The notes below the pieces were generated by a model. That model had not been told where the DNA came from. It made no database searches and worked only from the letters and a program-made list of their open reading frames with translations. Both the position numbers and the translations under genes were made by a program. From Anaerolineae bacterium (GTDB taxonomy: Bacteria > Chloroflexota > Anaerolineae > Aggregatilineales > Phototrophicaceae), in the NCBI GenBank assembly GCA_028284565.1, contig JANQRM010000063.1, forward strand, positions 1-7,154: 7,154 bases of DNA, in the 5' to 3' direction. The first letter of the stretch is position 1. Every line of letters starts with the position of its first letter. Positions 1 to 4,667 of the stretch are shown here, piece by piece.

Positions 1-237
1 GGCTTGCATCTTGGTGAGGGCAGATTGCGCTTTCTCATTTAGAGGATTTATTTCAATCACTTTTTCGAGGGCTTCACGGCGTTTATCAGCATCATCCTGT
101 GCGCCTGCCAGATAATACCATGCGCGTTCATCTTGCGGGTCAGCTTCGACAGCTTGTTGTAATAAATCTCTTGCTTGGGCTTTATCGCCAGACTTAAGAG
201 CGGCGATGCCTTGTTCAGTTAATGATTGGTTCTCCAT
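1..237 (-). CDS. TPR-repeat protein, N-terminal part (runs off the window)
   Basis: The 79 residues seen read as tetratricopeptide repeats. Residues about 3-36 have the spaced G-A-L-A-P pattern (IAALKSGDKAQARDLLQQAV, then EADP). Residues about 37-70 form a second helix pair ending in VIEINPLNEKA. TPR pairs stack into a superhelix that binds partner proteins, so the likely role is a scaffold or adaptor; the partner cannot be told. There is no signal peptide in the visible part, so a cytoplasmic start is likely. The ATG at 235-237 is chosen because a strong GGGAGGA ribosome site lies about 4-11 bases upstream of it on the minus strand. The 3' end, and any further domains such as membrane segments, lie outside the window. 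Confidence 0.85.
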   Translation of the reverse strand, partial: MENQSLTEQGIAALKSGDKAQARDLLQQAVEADPQDERAWYYLAGAQDDADKRREALEKVIEINPLNEKAQSALTKMQA

Positions 238-285
238 GGAGTCCTCCCGTGTGGATATGACAGAACATTTCTTTGTGTTATCTCT

Positions 286-315
286 ATTGTAATGGAGGCA
301 CGAGTCGCAATGCAA
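286..315 (-). promoter_or_regulatory. Candidate sigma-70 promoter for the TPR gene
   Basis: On the minus strand a TACAAT -10 box (286-291, five of six consensus bases) is preceded after 18 bases by TTGCAT (310-315, only TTG matching). It lies about 50 bases upstream of the TPR start and downstream of the preceding gene's probable terminator. The -35 box is weak, so this is tentative. Confidence 0.3.
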
Positions 316-381
316 ATCGTTTTTAGAGTCTTTTATTATCCTTTAACGGTTACAACAAGCAAATGGCATCCGTTCAGGAAT

Positions 382-409
382 CAAAAAAGGGCAGTTATGC
401 TCCACCCTT
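382..409 (-). terminator. Probable rho-independent terminator of the secreted-protein gene
   Basis: Read on the minus strand, AAGGGTGG (402-409) pairs with CTGCCCTT (387-394) around a 7-base loop. This gives an 8-bp stem with two G-U pairs, followed by four further T's. It lies about 25 bases beyond the stop codon at 434 and separates this gene from the TPR gene. The T tract is short, so termination may be partial. Confidence 0.5.
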
Positions 410-433
410 CGCAGTGTTCGTTTTGTCATTTGA

Positions 434-973
434 TTACGAGTCAGTGTTACCTGTATCCATCACACTCACAGCGCAATCGACAATAGTTTGGGTCGATGCC
501 ACCGTCGAGAGGTGATTAAATGAGGTCGTGCTATCTGCATCGTTGCTTACGATAAAGCGGACACGATCAAATGTCACATGAACCGTTTGGGGCAGACCCA
601 AGATAGAACCGCTTGCCGTCTTCAAGACCAATGCCCCACAGAGATAAAACTCTGCATGGAACACCGACTCGCCCCTCATGGTGACGGTTTCAAGGGAGAA
701 GGAGTCTTGCGGTTGAGCAAAGACCATCTCCAGCACATGGAAGCCCGCACGATCCACACCGAGTTCACCACCAAACCAATCCAGTACCGACCAGTCGCCT
801 TCAATCACGTTAAAGTCCACGAAGTCAGCTTGGTCATACAAATCAGGTGTCGCGCCAACGGTGTCGAAGACGATGGCACTCTCGACATCCTGCGCCATGA
901 CAACGGGCAAGACCATGAAACAACTCAGGATGATGAGCAGTTTGATTTTTACTTGAGGAGTTACATTAAGCAT
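434..973 (-). CDS. Small secreted protein of unknown function
   Basis: This 179-residue protein has a clear Sec signal peptide: a lysine-bearing N terminus (KIKLL), a hydrophobic core over residues about 12-25, and a probable signal-peptidase I site after VVMA, giving a mature start at QDVES. The mature part is about 150 residues, acidic and rich in beta-prone stretches (SLETVTMRGESVFHAEF; VHVTFDRVRFIVS), which suggests a beta-sandwich or jelly-roll domain. Two cysteines in the mature chain (112 and 167) could form a disulfide outside the membrane. I do not recognise a family. The gene is isolated: a probable terminator follows it, and the divergent region upstream holds a plausible promoter. 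The ribosome site (GAGAGA) is moderate. A plus-strand frame across the same region has no protein-like features and is treated as a shadow. Confidence 0.75.
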   Translation of the reverse strand: MLNVTPQVKIKLLIILSCFMVLPVVMAQDVESAIVFDTVGATPDLYDQADFVDFNVIEGDWSVLDWFGGELGVDRAGFHVLEMVFAQPQDSFSLETVTMRGESVFHAEFYLCGALVLKTASGSILGLPQTVHVTFDRVRFIVSNDADSTTSFNHLSTVASTQTIVDCAVSVMDTGNTDS

Positions 974-1006
974 GGTTGTTGTCTCTCGTTTATCTTAATT
1001 CTTCAT

Positions 1007-1024
1007 TCACACTGGATAGTGTAA
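1007..1024. other. Short inverted repeat in the leader of the secreted-protein gene
   Basis: ACACT (1009-1013) and AGTGT (1018-1022) are perfect inverted arms around GGAT. On the minus strand the stem extends by one G-U and one A-T pair. It lies in the probable 5' leader of the minus-strand gene and could be an RNA hairpin or a small operator. The role is unknown. Confidence 0.3.
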
Positions 1025-1052
1025 TCCCAAATTGCAAAATAAAGTATTAAGA

Positions 1053-1080
1053 ATTGTAAAAATCGTGAAAAAATTCTCAA
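1053..1080 (-). promoter_or_regulatory. Candidate sigma-70 promoter for the secreted-protein gene
   Basis: On the minus strand TTGAGA (1075-1080, five of six) and TACAAT (1053-1058, five of six) are separated by 16 bases within A+T-rich DNA. Transcription would begin near 1046, leaving a leader of about 70 bases. The direct repeat TGTAAAAATC at 1055-1064 and 1083-1092 (28 bp apart) overlaps the -10 box and flanks the -35 box, so a regulator might bind there. Confidence 0.45.
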
Positions 1081-1094
1081 TGTGTAAAAATCTT

Positions 1095-1121
1095 GTAAAC
1101 CCCTAACCGTTGGGGGGTTAC
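1095..1121. promoter_or_regulatory. Inverted repeat upstream of the four-gene array, possible operator
   Basis: GTAAACCCC (1095-1103) and GGGGGTTAC (1113-1121) are 9-base inverted arms with one mismatch around a 9-base spacer. No T run follows on either strand, so it is not an ordinary terminator. It sits at or just upstream of the weak -35 region proposed for the array, where a repressor or activator dimer could bind. The regulator is unknown. Confidence 0.4.
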
Positions 1122-1145
1122 GGGAACACCCTTATCTTCCATAAT
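1118..1145 (+). promoter_or_regulatory. Weak candidate promoter for the array
   Basis: CATAAT (1140-1145) matches the -10 consensus at five of six positions. The best-placed upstream hexamer, TTACGG (1118-1123), is a poor -35 box at 16 bases. It lies about 30 bases before the first gene, so the position is right, but the -35 region suggests activator dependence or a wrong call. Confidence 0.25.
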
Positions 1146-1174
1146 TATAGAGACATGGTGGAGGGAAATCGGTG

Positions 1175-1747
1175 ATGCACAAGCCCAATCGCAAGAATGA
1201 TGATGTGAAAGTTCACAAAGCAAGCAAGTTTGTACTATTTTTAGGTGCGCTGATGTTAATAGTGCCATATTTTGTGGCAGGTACAATGATTGATGCCATC
1301 CTTTTCCCCAAGAAACCTGTACATATCATCACCATAATTTTTGCTTTTATCTGGATATATGGTGCATTGGAATGGACGAACATGCTGTATTTGCATGCCA
1401 ATAGTCATAATATCTTTACCCCAGATGATATGGTATTCAATTCGATGGGGTGGAGTGGCAAAACACGATGGGACAATATGAAGAACTTTGGTTATCGCAA
1501 GATTGGACGCAACAAACACTTCGGGATTGAACTCCACACACCAATGAGACTGCAGAAGTCTCGATTTAGCATGGGCAAAATGGACGAAACGTTTCTGAGC
1601 ATTTCAAATGGGATACCAACAAAGGGTCTCTTTGATCGCACAAGTGATTACGACAAATTCGCCCAAACCGACTTCGGACGTGACTTACTCCATTACGCCC
1701 CCCATCTCTTTGAAGGCAAGCTAACCGAAAAGGCAAAAGTCGGATGA
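1175..1747 (+). CDS. Two-helix membrane protein with PH-like domain, paralogue A (first of four)
   Basis: This 190-residue protein begins with a basic tail (NRKND). It has two hydrophobic segments (about 18-40 and 50-73), a beta-rich region starting IFTPDDMVF and GKTRWDNMKNF (about 80-155), and a conserved tail, YDKFAQTDFGRDLLHYAPHL. The order of two helices, then a T/V-x-P-D/S-x-(hydrophobic) strand, then W-x-x-(hydrophobic) resembles bacterial membrane proteins with a PH-like domain (YcxB-type), judged by eye. Both ends match B to D, but the middle has diverged widely. The best ribosome site of the array (GGAGGG, 1160-1165) lies 9 bases before this ATG. A GTG at 1172, 6 bases after that site, is an alternative that adds one residue. 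Its stop overlaps the next start as ATGA. The function is unknown; a membrane-anchored complex subunit is a guess. Confidence 0.8.
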   Translation: MHKPNRKNDDVKVHKASKFVLFLGALMLIVPYFVAGTMIDAILFPKKPVHIITIIFAFIWIYGALEWTNMLYLHANSHNIFTPDDMVFNSMGWSGKTRWDNMKNFGYRKIGRNKHFGIELHTPMRLQKSRFSMGKMDETFLSISNGIPTKGLFDRTSDYDKFAQTDFGRDLLHYAPHLFEGKLTEKAKVG

Positions 1748-1793
1748 AAACCAAACGCAAGAATGATGGAGTTCGTCGGTATCGACCAGACCG
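1652..1793. repeat. Junction repeat, copy 1 (A-B)
   Basis: This 142-bp block covers the last 32 codons of gene A and the first 16 or so codons of gene B, including the ATGA overlap. It aligns without gaps to 2257-2398 and 2937-3078. The first 29 bases, beginning GACAAATTCGCCCAAACCGA, are identical in all three copies. Sequence upstream of the block in A has no obvious match in the other genes. Confidence 0.85.
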
Positions 1794-2352
1794 TGCTTCT
1801 ATCTTGTTTTATGGATATTTAGGACTTGCATGGGGGTTCGGCGGGATGATGTTCTTGTATGCCTCAGTTAAGTTCTTCCCGTTATATATTGTTGGTTGCC
1901 CGCCTTTTCTTTTTGTCTCGTTAAGGACATTTCGTTATAGCTATCGGTTAGCCGTTAAGACTTATCTGCTGGTCGCCCCTTCGCATTTACAGTTTAGCAA
2001 TTCGAGTTACACAGGCGCGGTTAGATGGCATCAAGTCACGGGTATCAATCGAATTCACTATCGAATCAATAATCATCAAGCCAAGCAACATTGGAATGGT
2101 TTCAGTTTCGATTGGTCTGGCGATGGTTTCATCTTGGCAGAGGAACAGTTGTTTGAATGTGTCGAGGACATGCCTCCGATTATAACCGACACGATTCCAA
2201 TTAAAGAATGTGTGGTGATTCCTCGCCGTTACAGAGGCTTCGGTGCTATTGTCTGGGACAAATTCGCCCAAACCGACTTCGGACGCGACTTACACCATTA
2301 CGCACCCCATCTCTTCAAGGGCAAGCTACCTGAAAAGGCAAAGGTCGGATGA
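1744..2352 (+). CDS. Two-helix membrane protein with PH-like domain, paralogue B
   Basis: The protein has 202 residues. A basic N terminus (KTKRKNDGVRRYRPDR) should stay in the cytoplasm by the positive-inside rule. Hydrophobic segments lie at about 19-41 and 44-64, and FRYSYRL marks the exit from the membrane. Residues about 73-165 read as a beta-rich PH-like domain: YLLVAPSHLQF, AVRWHQVTGINRIHYRI, then FDWSGDGFIL and IPIKECVVIPRRY. The tail WDKFAQTDFGRDLHHYAPHL is shared by all four. The start overlaps the stop of A by four bases, and only a weak AAGG ribosome site lies inside A, so translation is probably coupled to A. It is about as long as D and lacks the insertion seen in C. The family assignment is by pattern only and no function is known. 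Confidence 0.8.
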   Translation: MKTKRKNDGVRRYRPDRASILFYGYLGLAWGFGGMMFLYASVKFFPLYIVGCPPFLFVSLRTFRYSYRLAVKTYLLVAPSHLQFSNSSYTGAVRWHQVTGINRIHYRINNHQAKQHWNGFSFDWSGDGFILAEEQLFECVEDMPPIITDTIPIKECVVIPRRYRGFGAIVWDKFAQTDFGRDLHHYAPHLFKGKLPEKAKVG

Positions 2353-2398
2353 AAGCCAAGCGCAAGAATGATGAAATTCGTCGGTATCGACCAGACCG
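2257..2398. repeat. Junction repeat, copy 2 (B-C)
   Basis: This is the same 142-bp block as at 1652-1793. Against copy 3 its last 66 or so bases, spanning the stop/start overlap, differ at only about two positions, and its first 35 bases are identical. The differences cluster in the middle, in the codons for DLHHYAPHLFKGKLP. Confidence 0.85.
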
Positions 2399-3032
2399 GG
2401 TATCTGCCTTATTCCATGGGCTTTTCGGACTTGTGTGGGTTTTCGGTGGTTTTCTATTCCTAATAAGCTCAGTCATGCTCCTATTATTTGATGTAGGTAG
2501 CTACCTTTTTGAATGGGTTAACGATGGGATTCTATTCTTGATAAGTTTAGTTATGATCCCAATATTTGCCGTAGGTGGTTACCATTACCTTATAACCTCT
2601 TTACGAATATTTCGTTACAGTTATCGGCTAAACTGTAAGACTTACCTACTTGTCACCCCATCGCATTTACATTTTGGGAATTCAAGTTACACAGGCATAG
2701 TCGCATGGGAGCAAATTATCGGTATCACGCGAATTCACTATCGCATTCACAATCATCAAACCTCTGAAAATTTGCATGGCTATACATACGACTGGTTAGG
2801 TGATGGATTTCTCTTAGACGAGAAACAGTCCTTTCAATCTGTCGAAGATGTGCCACCTATTCTGACTCATTCGATTCCCATTGGGGATTGCGTGTCGATT
2901 CCTCGACATTATTGGGGTTTTGGTGCTATGGATTGGGACAAATTCGCCCAAACCGACTTCGGACGCGACTTGCTTCGTTATGCGCCTCATCTCTTTGAAG
3001 GCAAGCTCAGTGAAAAGGCAAAAGTCGGATGA
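2349..3032 (+). CDS. Membrane protein with PH-like domain, paralogue C, with internal duplication
   Basis: At 227 residues this is the longest of the four. It has the basic N terminus KAKRKNDEIRRYRPDR, a hydrophobic stretch over about 20-54, a short polar break (EWVNDG), a second hydrophobic stretch over about 61-87, then the shared FRYSYRL exit and PH-like region (about 97-190) with WEQIIGITRIHYRI and DWLGDGFLLDEK. The tail is WDKFAQTDFGRDLLRYAPHL. About 26 residues are extra compared with B and D. They arise from an in-frame repeat: GFLFLISSVMLLLFDVGSY and GILFLISLVMIPIFAVGGY. The extra hydrophobic segment may add a third helix and alter topology. The gene is joined to B and D by ATGA overlaps without strong ribosome sites, so coupled translation is likely. 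The function is unknown. Confidence 0.8.
   Translation: MKAKRKNDEIRRYRPDRVSALFHGLFGLVWVFGGFLFLISSVMLLLFDVGSYLFEWVNDGILFLISLVMIPIFAVGGYHYLITSLRIFRYSYRLNCKTYLLVTPSHLHFGNSSYTGIVAWEQIIGITRIHYRIHNHQTSENLHGYTYDWLGDGFLLDEKQSFQSVEDVPPILTHSIPIGDCVSIPRHYWGFGAMDWDKFAQTDFGRDLLRYAPHLFEGKLSEKAKVG
2452..2583 (+). repeat. In-frame tandem duplication inside paralogue C
   Basis: Bases 2452-2505 and 2530-2583 align without gaps, with about 42 of 54 positions identical by hand count. The repeat period is 78 bp (26 codons). It explains nearly all of the extra length of C relative to B and D. The divergence, partly at third positions, shows that the duplication is not recent and that the frame has been kept. Confidence 0.85.
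2805..2907 (+). repeat. Near-identical segment shared by C and D, copy in C
   Basis: This 103-bp stretch, coding GFLLDEKQSFQSVEDVPPIL and the strand after it, matches 3413-3515 in D with only three differences by hand count. Flanking parts of C and D are clearly more diverged, so this looks like a patch of recent gene conversion or recombination. Confidence 0.85.
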
Positions 3033-3078
3033 AAGCCAAGCGCAAGAATGATGAAATTCGTCGGTATCGATCAGACCG
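2937..3078. repeat. Junction repeat, copy 3 (C-D)
   Basis: This is the third gap-free copy of the 142-bp junction block, covering the end of C, the ATGA overlap and the start of D. It is nearly identical to copy 2 around the overlap. Confidence 0.85.
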
Positions 3079-3649
3079 AGCATGGGTATTGTTTCATATT
3101 TTGTTCGGATTTGTATGGGGTTTCAGTGGGATCATGTTACTGTATATCTCAGTCTCAGCCTCGCTTCCGATATTTATCTTTGGATGTCCTCTTCTCTTAT
3201 ATGTCTCTTGTAGGACATTTCGGTACAGCTATCGGCTAGCAAATAAGACCTATCTACTTGTTACCCCATCGCGCCTAGAATTTGCTAATTCTAGTTACAA
3301 CGGGATGGTCACATGGGAGCAACTTACTTGTATTACCCGAATACACTATCGAATCAATAATCATCAAACCTCTCACAATTGGTATGGATATAGTTTTGAT
3401 TGGTGGGGCGACGGATTTCTCTTAGACGAGAAACAGTCCTTTCAATCCGTCGAAGATGTGCCACCTATTCTGACTCAATCGATTCCCATTGGGAATTGCG
3501 TGTCGATTCCTCGACGTTATAGGGTTTTTGGGGATATTGACTGGGACAAATTCGCAACAACGCTTTTTGGACGCGACCTACTCCATTATGCCCCGCATCT
3601 CTTCGAGGGCAAGTTAAGTGAGAAGGCAAAAATTTATCCTGAAAGCTGA
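3029..3649 (+). CDS. Two-helix membrane protein with PH-like domain, paralogue D (last of four)
   Basis: The protein has 206 residues. It has the KAKRKNDEIRRYRSDR N terminus, hydrophobic segments at about 18-42 and 46-62, the FRYSYRL exit, and a PH-like region (about 73-165) with WEQLTCITRIHYRI and FDWWGDGFLLDEK. The N-terminal half resembles B (FGCPLLLYVSCRTF beside B's VGCPPFLFVSLRTF; RINNHQ). The second half resembles C, including an almost identical 103-bp patch, so D is a mosaic. The tail is altered: FATTLFGRDLLHYAPHL, and the usual KAKVG end is replaced by KAKIYPES. The stop lies 8 bases from the end of a convergent minus-strand gene. No terminator was seen after it. Translation is probably coupled to C through the ATGA overlap. 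The function is unknown. Confidence 0.8.
   Translation: MKAKRKNDEIRRYRSDRAWVLFHILFGFVWGFSGIMLLYISVSASLPIFIFGCPLLLYVSCRTFRYSYRLANKTYLLVTPSRLEFANSSYNGMVTWEQLTCITRIHYRINNHQTSHNWYGYSFDWWGDGFLLDEKQSFQSVEDVPPILTQSIPIGNCVSIPRRYRVFGDIDWDKFATTLFGRDLLHYAPHLFEGKLSEKAKIYPES
3413..3515 (+). repeat. Near-identical segment shared by C and D, copy in D
   Basis: This is the partner of 2805-2907, with three differences in 103 bp. The equivalent part of B (about 2124-2226) is much more diverged. Confidence 0.85.
3545..3631 (+). repeat. Degenerate half of the junction repeat at the end of D
   Basis: This is the tail-coding half of the junction block without a following gene start. It begins GACAAATTCGC like the others, then diverges (codons for TTLF instead of QTDF) and loses similarity at the stop. 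It marks the right edge of the tandem array. Confidence 0.7.
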
Positions 3650-3657
3650 CCGCTACT

Positions 3658-4020
3658 CTACTTCTTCTTGGTGGGCTTCGGCTTCAGCGTCTGTACATAC
3701 TCGTGACTCATCGCTAGGTAGGGCGCGAGTTCGTCCGTGCGTTCTAGCAAATCATCCGGCACTTCGACGTATTCTCTGATGACCGCGCCATAGTTCGTGA
3801 GGGGTTGAGCATCATATTTCTCCATGAAGGCTTCACGCTCTTCCTTGCCCAAACGAAGTCCGACCTTGCCTGCTTTCGTCAATTGCGTGTACATATTGCC
3901 ATTCATCGAGGTATAGGGCAACTTCTTCCCGCCTTTGAGTTCAACATCAGGATGGGTATCAAGCAGTTGTTTATACAGGTCGAGTTTATCGGCTGGCACT
4001 TCATTGGGGGTTTTGCTCAT
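3658..4020 (-). CDS. Small conserved protein, TfoX/YjbR-like (tentative)
   Basis: This 120-residue protein has no signal peptide or membrane segment, so it is probably cytoplasmic. The core pattern, GNMYTQLTKAGKVGLRLGKE followed by EREAFMEKY, YGAVIREYVEVPDDLL and a lysine-rich end (LKPKPTKKK), resembles small alpha/beta proteins usually annotated as TfoX N-terminal-like or MmcQ/YjbR-like. These have no firmly known biochemical role in most bacteria. The assignment is from memory of the pattern. Two adjacent ATGs exist (4021-4023 and 4018-4020). The second is chosen because GGGAGG (4028-4033) is 7 bases from it and only 4 from the first. The frame stays open upstream to 4149 but would run through a tRNA gene, so the longer form is rejected. 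The gene converges on paralogue D and diverges from the tRNA. Confidence 0.75.
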   Translation of the reverse strand: MSKTPNEVPADKLDLYKQLLDTHPDVELKGGKKLPYTSMNGNMYTQLTKAGKVGLRLGKEEREAFMEKYDAQPLTNYGAVIREYVEVPDDLLERTDELAPYLAMSHEYVQTLKPKPTKKK

Positions 4021-4058
4021 CATCTGACCTCCCACATATGAACCATAATGGAATCCCC

Positions 4059-4088
4059 TTGACCAAGCCCCCGCAATTTTGATATACT
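4059..4088 (+). promoter_or_regulatory. Promoter of the tRNA-Gly gene
   Basis: TTGACC (4059-4064) and TATACT (4083-4088) each match consensus at five of six positions. They are 18 bases apart, and TGA directly before the -10 box gives an extended -10. Transcription would start about 6 bases before the tRNA. Confidence 0.7.
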
Positions 4089-4100
4089 GCTCCTTACCTT

Positions 4101-4172
4101 GCGGGTATAGTTCAGCGGTAGAACATTTCCTTGCCAAGGAAAAGGTCACGAGTTCGAATCTCGTTACCCGCT
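4101..4172 (+). tRNA. tRNA-Gly (anticodon GCC)
   Basis: A full 72-base cloverleaf can be folded. The acceptor stem is GCGGGTA/TACCCGC and the D arm is GTTC-AGCGGTA-GAAC. The anticodon stem TTTCC/GGAAA encloses loop TTGCCAA with anticodon GCC at 4133-4135. The variable region is AGGTC, and the T arm is ACGAG-TTCGAAT-CTCGT. It decodes GGC and GGT glycine codons. The discriminator base is U, as is usual for bacterial tRNA-Gly. The next bases are ACC, so CCA is not encoded in register and must be added enzymatically. It has its own promoter and terminator and is a single-gene transcript between two minus-strand genes. Confidence 0.97.
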
Positions 4173-4176
4173 ACCA

Positions 4177-4201
4177 AACCTGACGTTTCGTCGGGTTTTT
4201 T
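4177..4201 (+). terminator. Rho-independent terminator of tRNA-Gly
   Basis: AACCTGACG (4177-4185) pairs with CGTCGGGTT (4189-4197) around a TTT loop. This is a 9-bp stem with one G-U pair, running into six T's at 4196-4201. On the minus strand the same hairpin lies just beyond the stop of the Trm112-like gene. It is preceded by a run of A's but followed by only a short T run, so it may also act weakly in that direction. Confidence 0.85.
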
Positions 4202-4212
4202 GATTCTATAGC

Positions 4213-4449
4213 TTACTCAGCAGGTGGCGGGACGGGCAAATCATCGTCAGGGGTATCTTTCCACTTTTCACCCACATCCACCAGCATGACGGGTATCCCT
4301 TCACGAATAGGGTATTTATAGCCCGAATCATCGCAGACCAGCCAGCTATCCTTCACCAAACGCAATTGTCCGGGGTCATCCCCTTTGTCCTTGTAATGCA
4401 CAGCAACCGGACAGCGCAAAATTTCCAATAATTCGGGGGCAACTGCCAT
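4213..4449 (-). CDS. Trm112/UPF0434-like small protein with incomplete metal site
   Basis: This 78-residue protein has the family signature: LLEILRCPV at residues 7-15 and a C-terminal hallmark YPIREGIPVMLVD at 46-58. Trm112 proteins activate methyltransferases acting on tRNA, rRNA and release factors in eukaryotes and archaea. The bacterial UPF0434 (YcaR-type) relatives are mostly uncharacterised. Four-ligand members carry CPxC and CxxC. Here only Cys13 and Cys39 remain: Ala16 and Ser42 stand at the other two positions, so a standard zinc knuckle cannot form. A central charged insert (YKDKGDDPGQLRLVKDSW) lengthens the loop, and the end is acidic and proline-rich (DDDLPVPPPAE). The start is supported by GGAGAG about 6 bases upstream and a good promoter. 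Confidence 0.88.
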   Translation of the reverse strand: MAVAPELLEILRCPVAVHYKDKGDDPGQLRLVKDSWLVCDDSGYKYPIREGIPVMLVDVGEKWKDTPDDDLPVPPPAE

Positions 4450-4481
4450 AATGTTCTCTCCATGTGAAATGTTATGCTTGC

Positions 4482-4511
4482 AGTATAACGTTAGCTCTGG
4501 TAAACCGTCAA
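4482..4511 (-). promoter_or_regulatory. Promoter of the Trm112-like gene
   Basis: On the minus strand TTGACG (4506-4511, five of six) and TATACT (4482-4487, five of six) are 18 bases apart. They lie about 33 bases upstream of the start codon, giving a short leader with a good ribosome site. Confidence 0.55.
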
Positions 4512-4602
4512 CGGAGGGTCAAGTCGAATCAGTAGCTCTCATCGAAAGGGAAGTGTTAAGGTTTTGTGCAATTTTGAGCGATAACAAGCCACTTTCTTGT
4601 AC

Positions 4603-4608
4603 TATAAT
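4603..4608 (+). promoter_or_regulatory. Consensus -10 box upstream of the lipoprotein gene
   Basis: A perfect TATAAT stands about 60 bases before the ATG at 4668. No acceptable -35 box is present at 16-18 bases. TTGAGC (4574-4579) is too far away at 23 bases. The promoter may depend on an activator or another sigma factor. Confidence 0.4.
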
Positions 4609-4667
4609 TGAGTTGTCAGGATATGACTATTGAGCGACCCTTTCAACTCAATATGGAGTCGAAACCT

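Noticed and set aside
226..486. Plus-strand open frame over the TPR start and the following gap
   Set aside because: It overlaps the TPR start, a terminator hairpin and a promoter, and the translation looks random.
578..1024. Plus-strand open frame opposite the secreted-protein gene
   Set aside because: Its translation is rich in His, Arg and Gln with no hydrophobic or domain pattern and no ribosome site, while the opposite strand encodes a clear signal peptide.
1077..1286. Minus-strand open frames over gene A and its upstream region
   Set aside because: They are antisense to a well-supported gene with a strong ribosome site and family signatures, and have no initiation signals of their own.
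1652..3631. CRISPR-like reading of the regularly spaced repeats
   Set aside because: Repeats are 142 bp, spaced over 600 bp apart and coding throughout; they are gene-duplication junctions.
3647..3720. Selenocysteine read-through of the TGA ending paralogue D, given selA nearby
   Set aside because: The continuation is only about 18 codons of antisense to the convergent gene and shows no conserved motif; no convincing SECIS-type hairpin was seen just after the TGA.
4021..4149. Upstream extension of the TfoX/YjbR-like minus-strand gene to 4149
   Set aside because: It would run antisense through about two thirds of the tRNA-Gly gene and its promoter, and a strong GGGAGG site sits right before the ATG pair at 4018-4023.
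4608..4667. TTG or upstream ATG start for the lipoprotein
   Set aside because: These starts overlap or lie close to the -10 box and put polar residues before the signal peptide; ATG 4668 has a ribosome site and gives a normal lipoprotein signal.
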